Positions 1 through 6,453 of a stretch of 15,127 nt of DNA are shown one piece after another (positions within the stretch are counted from its first letter, which is position 1; every line of letters starts with the position of its first letter). The DNA is from Phycisphaeraceae bacterium (GTDB taxonomy: Bacteria; Planctomycetota; Phycisphaerae; Phycisphaerales; Phycisphaeraceae), in contig JADZCW010000145.1 of the NCBI GenBank assembly GCA_020851395.1, forward strand, positions 1 to 15,127. The letters are read 5' to 3'. A model generated the notes under the pieces. It was not told the origin of the DNA. It made no database searches and was given only the letters and a program-made list of their open reading frames with translations. The position numbers were made by a program, and so were the translations under genes.

Positions 1-230
1 ACCAGGTCCGGCTTGGGCTCGCTGGCCTCGACCAGCCGCACCGCCTCAAGACCGTCGTAGGCCGTGAGTGTCTGGCAATGCAGGGCCTCGAGGTAAGCCT
101 GCAGCAGCTCCACGTTCTGGGCGTTGTCATCCACAATCAGGATCGTGGATTCGCTGGCGTCGAGGTCCGGGCCCATCCTCTGGACGCCGGGGGTGGGGGC
201 TTGGGAGGTTGGTGCGTTGGTGTGGGTCAT
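1..230 (-). CDS. Response regulator receiver-domain protein (N-terminal part, cut by window edge)
   Basis: Reading leftward from the ATG at 230-228, the frame is open to the window edge and gives 76 residues. After a Pro/Thr-rich lead of about 27 residues comes a receiver-domain start: the beta1 strand STILIVDDNAQNVELL, with the acidic pair D34-D35 that binds Mg2+, then a helix and a second strand ending in AYDGLEAV (about residues 57-64). The visible part stops at PDL, just before the expected phospho-acceptor Asp, so the output domain is unknown. The DDNAQNVELL wording is typical of PleD-like and hybrid-kinase-associated receivers, so the protein probably takes part in a phosphorelay in the cytoplasm. 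M19 is an alternative start. The receiver fold is clear; anything about its output is not visible. Confidence 0.85.
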   Translation of the reverse strand, partial: MTHTNAPTSQAPTPGVQRMGPDLDASESTILIVDDNAQNVELLQAYLEALHCQTLTAYDGLEAVRLVEASEPKPDL

Positions 231-734
231 GATCTTTGCACGAAGCCAGCCGGATAGAGGCGTCGCCGCCCCTGTCGTTCCCTGGGCCTCGACCCCCCAG
301 ATACACAATCGCTGGAGCCGACTTAACCTGATCCTACCTGCCCGCCTTACCCCCGTCGACTGCAGAATTGCCACCCCTCCCGAATCCTCCCTGCTAACGG
401 CTTGACGATCGACCGACCCGCATCCCCATTGTGGCGATTCAGCCATCCAGCGCGGCAAGCCGCAAAAACACATAAAACAAGCAAAAAAAGACTTTTATCA
501 GAATTAATCGGGGCGCCCATCGTGCCCGAGTCGTTCCGTGATGGCAACAGTTCCTGTCCTTGCTTGCAGTAAGTCGCTTTCGAACGCCATTAAAGGTAAG
601 ATGAGAGTCACTCCCCATGCCTCGCAACGCCAACATGCAGAAGTGAACCGTGTTTTAGACTCCTAGCGAACCCTGGAGGCAAATTCGTCGTAAACCTAGA
701 TGAAGACCTAATTCAGATCAGAAACGGACACTCC
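231..734. other. Intergenic region of about 500 bp, no convincing gene
   Basis: This gap separates the leftward response regulator from the rightward orphan gene, so it should contain both promoters. It includes an unusually A/T-rich patch at about 464-512, against a GC-rich background, and a small hairpin (GCGG/CCGC, 452-463). The short open frames here (for example 124-405 +, 347-547 - and 439-636 -) have no recognisable protein features and overlap one another. I could not identify a well-formed -35/-10 pair for either gene, nor a structured RNA. Confidence 0.5.
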
Positions 735-1238
735 ATGGCCACCACCGCTTCCTACAACATCCCCTCCGCCTGGCACGATCGATGGACCGAGCCGACCCCC
801 GCCAAACTGGTGGCCGGCCTGAGCTCCCATCATCGCAAAGCTTTCGATAAGCTCGCCAAGCACATCAGCGATCTCGATGGCGTTCGCTTGGACCTGATCT
901 GGTACGGCCCATCCTGGAAGTGGACGTTACGCGCTCTCTTGCCCAAACCTTACCAGGGCGAGAATGTCCTGTGCTACCTCGTCCCCGACCCGGCCAATCC
1001 CCTGATCTGCGTGCCCGTCCCCGAGGATCTCCGCGAGGTCCTGCTGGCCAAACGGCTGCGCAAGTACATCCGAGAGGGGCTCATCGGGGCCAAACGGGCC
1101 GTCCATAACTACTGGGCCACTTGGCTGCTCATCGGCGACGCCGAGGCCGAGATGCTCATGGACTTGGCCAAACGCAAGCACGCCGCCGCCACGGGCAAAC
1201 AGGCCCAGGAGCCCGTCGAGACCCTCGACGCTGACTGA
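735..1238 (+). CDS. Orphan protein of 167 aa, possibly DUF3788-like
   Basis: Soluble protein with no signal peptide or membrane segment. The middle has the pattern FDKLAKHISDLDGV, then WYGPSWKWTLR (about residues 56-66), a strand with YLVPDP, VPVPEDLREVLL, and a helical end with YIREGLIGAKRAV and YWATWLLIGDAEAE. The arrangement of an acidic/aromatic strand, WxW, a hydrophobic strand and a closing helix recalls the DUF3788/YdhG-like fold, but I offer that only as a weak resemblance. The ATG at 735 is the first in the frame; no strong Shine-Dalgarno sequence precedes it. The gene stands alone: a large gap lies upstream and a strong terminator hairpin lies 25 bp downstream. GC-rich codon use like its neighbours supports a real gene. 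Function unknown. Confidence 0.75.
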   Translation: MATTASYNIPSAWHDRWTEPTPAKLVAGLSSHHRKAFDKLAKHISDLDGVRLDLIWYGPSWKWTLRALLPKPYQGENVLCYLVPDPANPLICVPVPEDLREVLLAKRLRKYIREGLIGAKRAVHNYWATWLLIGDAEAEMLMDLAKRKHAAATGKQAQEPVETLDAD

Positions 1239-1263
1239 TTCTTCTTGATCAAACCGAACCCGC

Positions 1264-1304
1264 CAGGTCCGAACTTGTTACACAGGTTCGGACCTGTTCT
1301 TATT
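1264..1304 (+). terminator. Rho-independent terminator after the orphan gene
   Basis: A perfect 11-bp stem (CAGGTCCGAAC at 1264-1274 with GTTCGGACCTG at 1286-1296) encloses an 11-nt loop and is followed by TTCTTATT. It lies 25 bp past the stop codon at 1238 and 65 bp before the GH2 start, so it should separate the two transcription units. The right arm can also pair with a downstream copy of its complement (CCGAACCT, 1313-1320), which could make it conditional. Confidence 0.75.
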
Positions 1305-1312
1305 ATGAGCCC

Positions 1313-1336
1313 CCGAACCTGACCATTAACGTTCGG
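1313..1336. repeat. Short inverted repeat CCGAAC...GTTCGG upstream of the GH2 gene
   Basis: CCGAAC at 1313-1318 faces GTTCGG at 1331-1336, 33 bp upstream of the GH2 start. The same hexamer pair forms the core of the terminator stem immediately to the left, so the sequence occurs four times in about 70 bp. It could be a repressor operator, or part of an RNA switch that competes with the terminator. The sequence shows only the symmetry. Confidence 0.35.
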
Positions 1337-1369
1337 TCCACCACACCCCGGGGCCAGAGTGCCGTTCTC

Positions 1370-3073
1370 ATGAGCCGAGTCTTTCCCGAACACCACCGCC
1401 GCCGAGTCGAGTCCCTCAATGGCCTGTGGGACTTCACCTTCCTGGGCAACGTCACCACCCGCGACGTCAAGCCCGCCGAGCTGCGCTTCGACGACCGCAT
1501 GGCCGTCCCCGGCTGCTTCGACACCACTCCGCGCTACGCCGGCCAACGCGGCCTGACCGCCTACCAACGGACCCTCCGCCTGACCGACGGCGCCCGCCAC
1601 CGCCTCCGCTTCGAGGGCTCCCACCACATCACCACCGCCCACCTCATCGATCGTCAGCGGGGCACTTCCCGCCAGCTCGGGCAACAGATCGGCGGCTTCG
1701 TCCGCTTCCACTTCGACCTGCAAGACCTTCCCGCAGGGGAATACGACCTGGTCGTCCTGGTCGACAACCGCATCGACCCCGCCCGCTGTCCGCTGCACCA
1801 GGCCTACATGGACTGGTACCACCACGGCGGCATCACCCGCGACGTCGAGTTGCACCGCGTGGGCGACCTGTGGATCGAGAGCCTTGCGATCAACACCCTC
1901 GACGTCACCGCCGGCAAGTTCTCCCTCGCCCTCGAATGGGCCGCCGATCGCGAGCCCGGCCAGGTCCCCCTGACGATCTCCTGCGACGGCCGGCCGCTCG
2001 AATCGGGCAACATTCAGCTCACCGGCAAGTCCGGCCGCATCGACCGTCAGTTCACCCTCCCGGGGGCTAAGGTATGGTCGCCTGAGAGTCCCACGCTCCA
2101 CGACCTCCACGTCGAGCTCGGCCCGGACGACCTGTGCGACCGCTTCGGCCTGCGGACGATCGAGGTCCGCGGCAAGGACCTTCTGCTCAACGGCCAACCG
2201 CTTCAGCTCCGCGGCGTCAACCGGCACGAGATGCACCCCCAGTTCGGCCACGCCCAGCCGCTGGACCTCCTGGTGCAGGACGTGCAGATCATCAAGGACA
2301 TGGGCTGCAACTTCGTCCGCGGCAGCCACTACCCCCAAGACCCGCGTTTCCTCGACCTCTGCGACCAGGCCGGCCTGCTCGTCTGGCAGGAGGCCATCGG
2401 CTGGCAGCACAAGGCTGAGCACCTGACCAACGAATATTTCCTCAGCCTCCAGGAGCAGCAGATCCGCGCCATGATCGGCGCGACGCAAAACCACCCCAGC
2501 GTCATCCTCTGGGGCATCCTCAATGAGAGCGAGAGCCACATCCCCGCCAGCCGACCCGCCTACGAACGACTGCTCGGCCTGATCCGCCGGCTCGACCCCA
2601 CCCGACCCGTGACCTACGCCTGCAATCACCCCCAGGACGATCTCTGCCTGGACCTCTGCGACGTCGTCTCGATCAACACCTACCCAGGCTGGTACTGGCG
2701 GGAGATCGAGAACATCCCCCAGGAGCTCGACGCCATCGTCGGCTTCATGCGCGACAGGAAGGTCGGCGATCGTCCCCTGATCATCTCCGAGATCGGCGCC
2801 GAGGCCCTGGCCGGCTTCCGCGACTGGAACGCCGACCGCTGGAGCGAGCCTTACCAGGCCCGCCTGCTCGAGACCGTCATCCACCACATCCTCAGCCATC
2901 CCAAGGATTACGCCGGCCTGGCCATCTGGCTCTACAACGACTTCCGCTCCTCCGAGCACGTCAGCCGCATCATGAACCGCGCCCGAGGCTTCAACAACAA
3001 GGGTCTGGTTGACGAGTACCGCCGGCCGAAGATGTCGTATGACGTGGTCAAGCGACTGTTCACGCAATCATGA
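1370..3073 (+). CDS. Glycoside hydrolase family 2, beta-glucuronidase-like
   Basis: A 567-residue, apparently cytoplasmic GH2 enzyme (no signal peptide), close to the roughly 600 residues of bacterial beta-glucuronidases. An N-terminal jelly-roll sugar-binding domain (about 1-165, including LNGLWDF and the conserved YMDWYHHGGITRDVEL) is followed by an Ig-like domain (about 166-265) and a TIM barrel (about 275-565) that opens with LRGVNRHEMHP. The predicted acid/base is E386 in GILNES, and the nucleophile is E474 in LIISEIGAEAL. Near the C-terminus, N542-N543-K544-G545 aligns with the NxK motif (Asn566/Lys568 of E. coli UidA) that recognises the glucuronate carboxylate, so a uronidase rather than a galactosidase is favoured. 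The gene lies between its own upstream terminator/inverted repeat and a small zinc-ribbon gene. GH2 membership is secure; uronate specificity is inferred. Confidence 0.92.
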   Translation: MSRVFPEHHRRRVESLNGLWDFTFLGNVTTRDVKPAELRFDDRMAVPGCFDTTPRYAGQRGLTAYQRTLRLTDGARHRLRFEGSHHITTAHLIDRQRGTSRQLGQQIGGFVRFHFDLQDLPAGEYDLVVLVDNRIDPARCPLHQAYMDWYHHGGITRDVELHRVGDLWIESLAINTLDVTAGKFSLALEWAADREPGQVPLTISCDGRPLESGNIQLTGKSGRIDRQFTLPGAKVWSPESPTLHDLHVELGPDDLCDRFGLRTIEVRGKDLLLNGQPLQLRGVNRHEMHPQFGHAQPLDLLVQDVQIIKDMGCNFVRGSHYPQDPRFLDLCDQAGLLVWQEAIGWQHKAEHLTNEYFLSLQEQQIRAMIGATQNHPSVILWGILNESESHIPASRPAYERLLGLIRRLDPTRPVTYACNHPQDDLCLDLCDVVSINTYPGWYWREIENIPQELDAIVGFMRDRKVGDRPLIISEIGAEALAGFRDWNADRWSEPYQARLLETVIHHILSHPKDYAGLAIWLYNDFRSSEHVSRIMNRARGFNNKGLVDEYRRPKMSYDVVKRLFTQS

Positions 3074-3105
3074 CGCGGCCGTGCGTATCGCCGCATGGAG
3101 CAGCG

Positions 3106-3306
3106 ATGAAGGGTTACGCCCCAGGCTGGCAGGTCCGCTGCTGCAAGTGCGGCCACACCCGCGACGCCGGCGAGGCCGGCCACATCCGCATCGCCGCCTG
3201 GTCATGGAAGCGTTACGTCATGGACCGCTGCCCCCACTGCCGGTGGTTCTGGTTCCAGGCGGTTGAACGCAAGCCAAAGCAGCCCGACCAGACCGACTCG
3301 GCATGA
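3106..3306 (+). CDS. Small zinc-ribbon protein (66 aa)
   Basis: The product carries two metal-binding knuckles: VRCCKCGH (C12/C15, with an extra C13) and RCPHCRW (C42/C45), about 27 residues apart. They are followed by an aromatic strand WFWFQAV and a polar tail. This is the usual layout of a single zinc-ribbon domain; partner and function are not visible. I chose the ATG at 3106 because a GGAG at 3097-3100 sits 5 nt upstream. The in-frame ATG at 3070 would add 12 unremarkable residues and overlap the end of the GH2 gene. The gap of 32 nt after the GH2 stop suggests co-transcription. No database family was recognised. Confidence 0.65.
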   Translation: MKGYAPGWQVRCCKCGHTRDAGEAGHIRIAAWSWKRYVMDRCPHCRWFWFQAVERKPKQPDQTDSA

Positions 3307-3310
3307 TCCT

Positions 3311-3340
3311 CCCTACCCCGTACCCCCTCCCCCTCACGCC
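3311..3340. repeat. C-rich intergenic repeat, copy 1 (potential G-quadruplex on the minus strand)
   Basis: This 30-bp tract spans the gap between the zinc-ribbon stop and the convergent polymerase stop, overlapping the last 7 bp of the polymerase gene. It contains C runs of 3, 4, 5 and 5 separated by TA, GTA and T, so the minus strand has four G runs with loops of 1-3 nt. It aligns with the tract at 8822-8853 over about 27 of 32 columns, and both copies end in CACGCC. Because the minus strand carries the G runs, it lies at the 3' end of the polymerase message. Confidence 0.55.
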
Positions 3341-4572
3341 GGCAGCCGAATATCCGGCACGGTGCCGAACGCAATCCGCGTCGGCGCGCTCGATCGCGCC
3401 CCGTGCATCGCCGCGAAGTAGACCGTGTGCCGTCCGAATTTGGTGTTCAGCGCGTCCATCGCCGTCGAGAGCTTGCCCGCCATGCGCAGCGGCTCGAACA
3501 GCGGCAACGTCGCCCCACGTGCCGGCTCGAGATGCCCCAGCACCACGCCCACCTTCATCGGATCGCCCCACCGCCAATCTTGTCTTAGAAAACCCGGCAC
3601 CCGCGCCCAAAGCTCCGTCAGCGTGTCGAGCAGGGTAATTGTGTCGTTCGTCTCCGGAGCAAGCAGCACGTGCCGTTCCCAGTGCTGCTTGCTCGTGAAG
3701 CGCACGAACAAGCTCAGCGATCCCGCGATATACCCCTCCTTGCGCGCCCGCGCCGCCGCCTTGTGCAGCAGCCGGACGACGACCTGCCGCGCCGCCGGCA
3801 GGTTGCGTTCCTCCGGGGGCAGCACGTGCTCGTGGCTCATCGAGCCCGTGTGCGTCGGAACGTCCTCGACCTCGTGCCCGCGCAAGAGGTGCCACCACCG
3901 CTCCCCCACCACGCCGCCCCAGATCTGCCGCATCTGACGGATCGAGAGGTTGCACATCGCCTCAACAGTCCACACGCTCGCCGCGCTCAGCCGCCGCTCC
4001 ATGCGCGGCCCGATCCCGCAGAAGTCCGTGAGTTTGAGCGGATAGAGCTTGTGCGGCAGGTCGGATTCCTCAAGCACGACCAGCCCGTCGGGCTTCTGCA
4101 TGTCCGTCGCCAGCTTGGCCAGCAGGCGATTGGGCGCCAGCCCGATCGACGACGTCAGGCACGCGCCCACGCGCCGCCGGATCGCCTCCTTGATCCGCCT
4201 CGCCAGCGCCACCGCCACTTCCGGGGGCTGCTCGTTGGGCGCCAATCGACACTCCATCTCATCGATCGACCACACCTTCGTCACCGGGATGCACGTCTGG
4301 ACCGCCTTGACGATCTCGTGGTGAACGTGCACGTAGCGCTCGGTCCGCGTGGTGACGATGACCAGCTCCGGGCAGAGCATCTTGGCGTCGCTGATGCGCG
4401 TGCCGGTCCGGATGCCGAACTTCTTCGCCTCGTAGCTCGCCGCGATGCAGAACGTCGTGTCCGCCTCGACCGGCGCCACCACCACCGGCCGACCGCGCAG
4501 CGCCGGGTTCGCCTGCTGCTCGACAGAAGCGAAATAGGAATTCAGGTCCAGGAACAGGACGCGCAGGGGCAT
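3334..4572 (-). CDS. Y-family (DinB/UmuC-type) translesion DNA polymerase
   Basis: A 412-residue error-prone polymerase for synthesis across damaged bases. The palm metal-binding residues are D9 (FLDLNSYFASVE) and D104-E105 (WSIDEMEC). F14 sits at the steric-gate position that excludes ribonucleotides. ASYEAKKFGIRTG (about 45-57) is the finger region and LAKLATDMQKPDG (about 151-163) the conserved lysine-rich loop. LTDFCGIGPRMERRL (about 181-195) is the helix-hairpin-helix thumb, followed by a complete little-finger domain. Near the C-terminus ATLPLFE (354-360) resembles the beta-clamp motif QLxLF, with Thr in place of Gln. The overall wording, including the C-terminal GRHTVYFAAMHG, is closer to UmuC-like stand-alone polymerases than to E. 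coli DinB. No lexA, umuD or imuA gene is adjacent. It has its own candidate promoter; I saw no recognisable LexA box. Confidence 0.93.
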   Translation of the reverse strand: MPLRVLFLDLNSYFASVEQQANPALRGRPVVVAPVEADTTFCIAASYEAKKFGIRTGTRISDAKMLCPELVIVTTRTERYVHVHHEIVKAVQTCIPVTKVWSIDEMECRLAPNEQPPEVAVALARRIKEAIRRRVGACLTSSIGLAPNRLLAKLATDMQKPDGLVVLEESDLPHKLYPLKLTDFCGIGPRMERRLSAASVWTVEAMCNLSIRQMRQIWGGVVGERWWHLLRGHEVEDVPTHTGSMSHEHVLPPEERNLPAARQVVVRLLHKAAARARKEGYIAGSLSLFVRFTSKQHWERHVLLAPETNDTITLLDTLTELWARVPGFLRQDWRWGDPMKVGVVLGHLEPARGATLPLFEPLRMAGKLSTAMDALNTKFGRHTVYFAAMHGARSSAPTRIAFGTVPDIRLPA

Positions 4573-4595
4573 GCGAGGATCGACCTCCAGCCCTA

Positions 4596-4624
4596 TAGAT
4601 ACCTTACAAATACCGTACTGTCTA
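4596..4624 (-). promoter_or_regulatory. Candidate sigma70-type promoter for the Y-family polymerase
   Basis: On the minus strand TAGACA (4624-4619, 5 of 6 to the -35 consensus) is followed after 17 nt by TATCTA (4601-4596, a weak -10). This lies entirely in the 57-bp gap between the flavoprotein stop and the polymerase start, and predicts transcription beginning near 4589, about 17 nt before the start codon. No SOS-box symmetry was found. Confidence 0.4.
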
Positions 4625-4629
4625 CCCCG

Positions 4630-6147
4630 TCAGGAAGGAACCGGACTCCCCGGGGACGGATCCAAGAGCGGCATCCCATGACCTGTCAATGTCTTGCGCA
4701 TCTTAGAGACATCCACGCCCCGGCTGTCCCCGCTCGCCCGCGCCATCGCTGCCGCCACCCCCGCCGCGTGGCCGAACTGCATGGCATTGATCATCACCCG
4801 CGTCGCCCCGGCGCTGTCGTGGTTCGTGCCGATGCACCGCCCCGCCACGAGCACATTGTCCAGCCCCTTGGGGATCAGGCTCCGATACGGCACCGTCCAG
4901 CAGAGCGTCGAACGCGGCGGTCCCCCGGAAGGCACGCCGTCCCATCGCTCCATACGCGTCTTGCGATCCCCCGAGACGATCCGCCGCGTGCCGTCGAGGT
5001 GCTCGAACGTGATCCCCGGCTCGTTCCCGTGGTGGATGTCGATCGGGTAGCAGCTCTGGGCGATGGCGTCCTCGAAGACCTGCCCGCTCAGCAGTTCCTC
5101 GCGCGTGAGCTGATGGTCCGCCCAGATGCGATGGCTCTCCCGGCAGCCGATCTGCGTCCCGATGTCGATGAGGTACACGTCCTCCCACCCCGGCATGGTC
5201 CGCATCTGCTCGAGCACCCAGCGCATCTGGTAACGGGCCTCGACCTCCGCCCGCGTCAGATCGTCCGTCACCGCCACGTTCACGTCCGTCACGCGCGTCC
5301 CCGCGATCATCACCTCGTGCTTGTCCAGCACGCCCATCGCCCCCCACAGAAAGCAGGGGTATCGCTGCCCGTTGTAGTCCATCGGCGTCTTGAAAAGCTC
5401 CGCCTGCACCTCGTGCAGGGGCTTGGCCCCGTCCTTCATCCCCCCGACGCGGAAGCAGAGCGTCGGCGGCTGACAGACCCCCTGCGGGTTGCCCGTCTGC
5501 ACCGCCAGCCCCACGCGCCGGACCAGGTCCGCGTCGCCGGTGCAATCAATGAACATCCGCGCCCGGATCGCCCCCCGCCCGGACTTGCTCTCGACGATCG
5601 CCGCCGTCACGCGCGACCCCTCGAGCACCGCGTGAGCTAACCAGGTGTGCAGCATCGCCTTCGTCCCACTGGCCATGACCAGGTCGTCCATGACCAGCTT
5701 GGCAGCCTCGGTGTGCACGACCCAGCCGCCCGTCTCGCCGTCGGGGTCCTGGTTGTAGATCGCCTTGTCGTGCTGGAGCCGGCGGACGATCTCCTCCGCC
5801 AGCCCGCCGATCACCGGCGTCTTGTGGTCCATGCCGTAGAGGCTGTGCCAGATGTTGACGTTAGCCGCCGTCGCCGTCCCGCCGAAAAAACCGTACCGCT
5901 CGACCAGCACGACCGACGCCCCCATCCGCGCCGCCGCCGCCGCCGCGCACACCCCCGCCGGACCGCCGCCGAGCACCGCCACGTCCACGTCCGCCAGCAC
6001 CGGAATCTCCCGCGCCGGCTCGCGCAGCGTCACCGCCCCCGTCGGCCGGGCCGGCAGAAACGCCGGCAACAACCCCCGTGGCTTCTCGACCATCGCCGAT
6101 CGGCGGGGACGGGCATTCAATACCGACGCATCGGATGAGCCACGCAT
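4630..6147 (-). CDS. FAD-dependent oxidoreductase (FAD_oxidored type)
   Basis: A 505-residue flavoprotein. The dinucleotide-binding fold is plain at about residues 52-85: VAVLGGGPAGVCAAAAAARM, then strand two ending in VLVERYGFFGG, where the Glu should hold the adenosine ribose. FIDCTGDADLVRRVG (mid-protein) and LDNVLVAGRCIGTNHDSAGATRVM (near the C-terminus) are the family's second and third FAD-contact regions. This resembles the FAD_oxidored (PF12831) group that is abundant in Planctomycetes and some soil bacteria; substrates of most members are unknown. The start at 6147 was chosen because AAAGGAG sits 6 nt upstream. The open frame reaches back to 6330, but those 61 extra residues look non-coding. 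No signal peptide. It sits 57 bp upstream of the polymerase with a promoter between them, so co-transcription is optional. Specific reaction unknown. Confidence 0.88.
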   Translation of the reverse strand: MRGSSDASVLNARPRRSAMVEKPRGLLPAFLPARPTGAVTLREPAREIPVLADVDVAVLGGGPAGVCAAAAAARMGASVVLVERYGFFGGTATAANVNIWHSLYGMDHKTPVIGGLAEEIVRRLQHDKAIYNQDPDGETGGWVVHTEAAKLVMDDLVMASGTKAMLHTWLAHAVLEGSRVTAAIVESKSGRGAIRARMFIDCTGDADLVRRVGLAVQTGNPQGVCQPPTLCFRVGGMKDGAKPLHEVQAELFKTPMDYNGQRYPCFLWGAMGVLDKHEVMIAGTRVTDVNVAVTDDLTRAEVEARYQMRWVLEQMRTMPGWEDVYLIDIGTQIGCRESHRIWADHQLTREELLSGQVFEDAIAQSCYPIDIHHGNEPGITFEHLDGTRRIVSGDRKTRMERWDGVPSGGPPRSTLCWTVPYRSLIPKGLDNVLVAGRCIGTNHDSAGATRVMINAMQFGHAAGVAAAMARASGDSRGVDVSKMRKTLTGHGMPLLDPSPGSPVPS

Positions 6148-6153
6148 ACTCAG

Positions 6154-6160
6154 CTCCTTT
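6154..6160 (-). promoter_or_regulatory. Ribosome binding site that fixes the flavoprotein start
   Basis: AAAGGAG on the minus strand, 6 nt before the ATG at 6147. It is one of the best Shine-Dalgarno sequences in the window and decides against the longer frame beginning at 6330. Confidence 0.75.
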
Positions 6161-6222
6161 GGCCTAACGTGTGCCAGGAAAAGTCTGTTCACAAGGATAT
6201 CCCAGATCCCCATCGCACGCGA

Positions 6223-6244
6223 CGGGTGAACCCGGTTCCACCCG
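6223..6244. repeat. 22-bp imperfect palindrome in the flavoprotein leader
   Basis: CGGGTG (6223-6228) and CACCCG (6239-6244) are perfect complements, and AACC/GGTT pairs inside them. A second small hairpin, GGGC/GCCC, follows at about 6248-6260. The palindrome lies in the divergent gap between the flavoprotein and the antiporter operon, downstream of the candidate minus-strand promoter. It would therefore be transcribed as leader RNA or serve as an operator. Confidence 0.35.
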
Positions 6245-6289
6245 GACGGGCCTGATGCCCCCACCCACAGGCTCCTCCCCGCCTCTTCT

Positions 6290-6317
6290 ATTATGAGAAC
6301 CATCGAGTGATTGACGA
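6290..6317 (-). promoter_or_regulatory. Candidate promoter for the FAD-dependent oxidoreductase
   Basis: On the minus strand TCGTCA (6317-6312, 4 of 6) and CATAAT (6295-6290, 5 of 6) are separated by 16 nt. This predicts a start near 6283 and a leader of about 135 nt containing the palindrome at 6223-6244. On the plus strand the same gap offers only weak candidates for the antiporter operon, such as TATACA (6318-6323) with TACATT (6341-6346) at 17 nt. Confidence 0.35.
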
Positions 6318-6453
6318 TATACACCCTCAACCGTGCAGGTTACATTTATCGCCCCCACGCACGGAACCAATCGCCGATTGATCCCTCCGCTGCGGAGCCT
6401 CGCCGCCATCCCGGCGTCGGCTGCCGGCGGACGTAACCGATGAGCGAAACCCG

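Noticed and set aside
187..230. Shared ATGACCCACACC start of the response regulator and nrfA (14082), and similar ATGACCCCACA of mnhB
   Set aside because: The first 12 bases are shared but the proteins diverge at once; most simply explained by C-rich codon bias for Thr, His and Pro.
1109..3067. 652-residue open frame on the minus strand opposite the GH2 gene
   Set aside because: Antisense shadow: an Ala/Val/Asp/Glu-rich translation with no domain, a typical product of GC-biased codons on the other strand, where the GH2 catalytic motifs are unmistakable.
4585..4625. SOS (LexA) box in front of the Y-family polymerase
   Set aside because: Neither CTGT-N8-ACAG, GAAC-N4-GTTC nor a GTTC-N7-GTTC direct repeat is present.
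3670..5640. 656-residue plus-strand open frame opposite the polymerase and flavoprotein
   Set aside because: Arg/His/Pro-rich low-complexity translation crossing two real minus-strand genes and their promoter gap; a shadow frame.
6148..6453. Cation or other riboswitch in front of the mrp operon
   Set aside because: Several G/C hairpins can be drawn at about 6388-6430, but I cannot match a known riboswitch core and the transcription start is uncertain.
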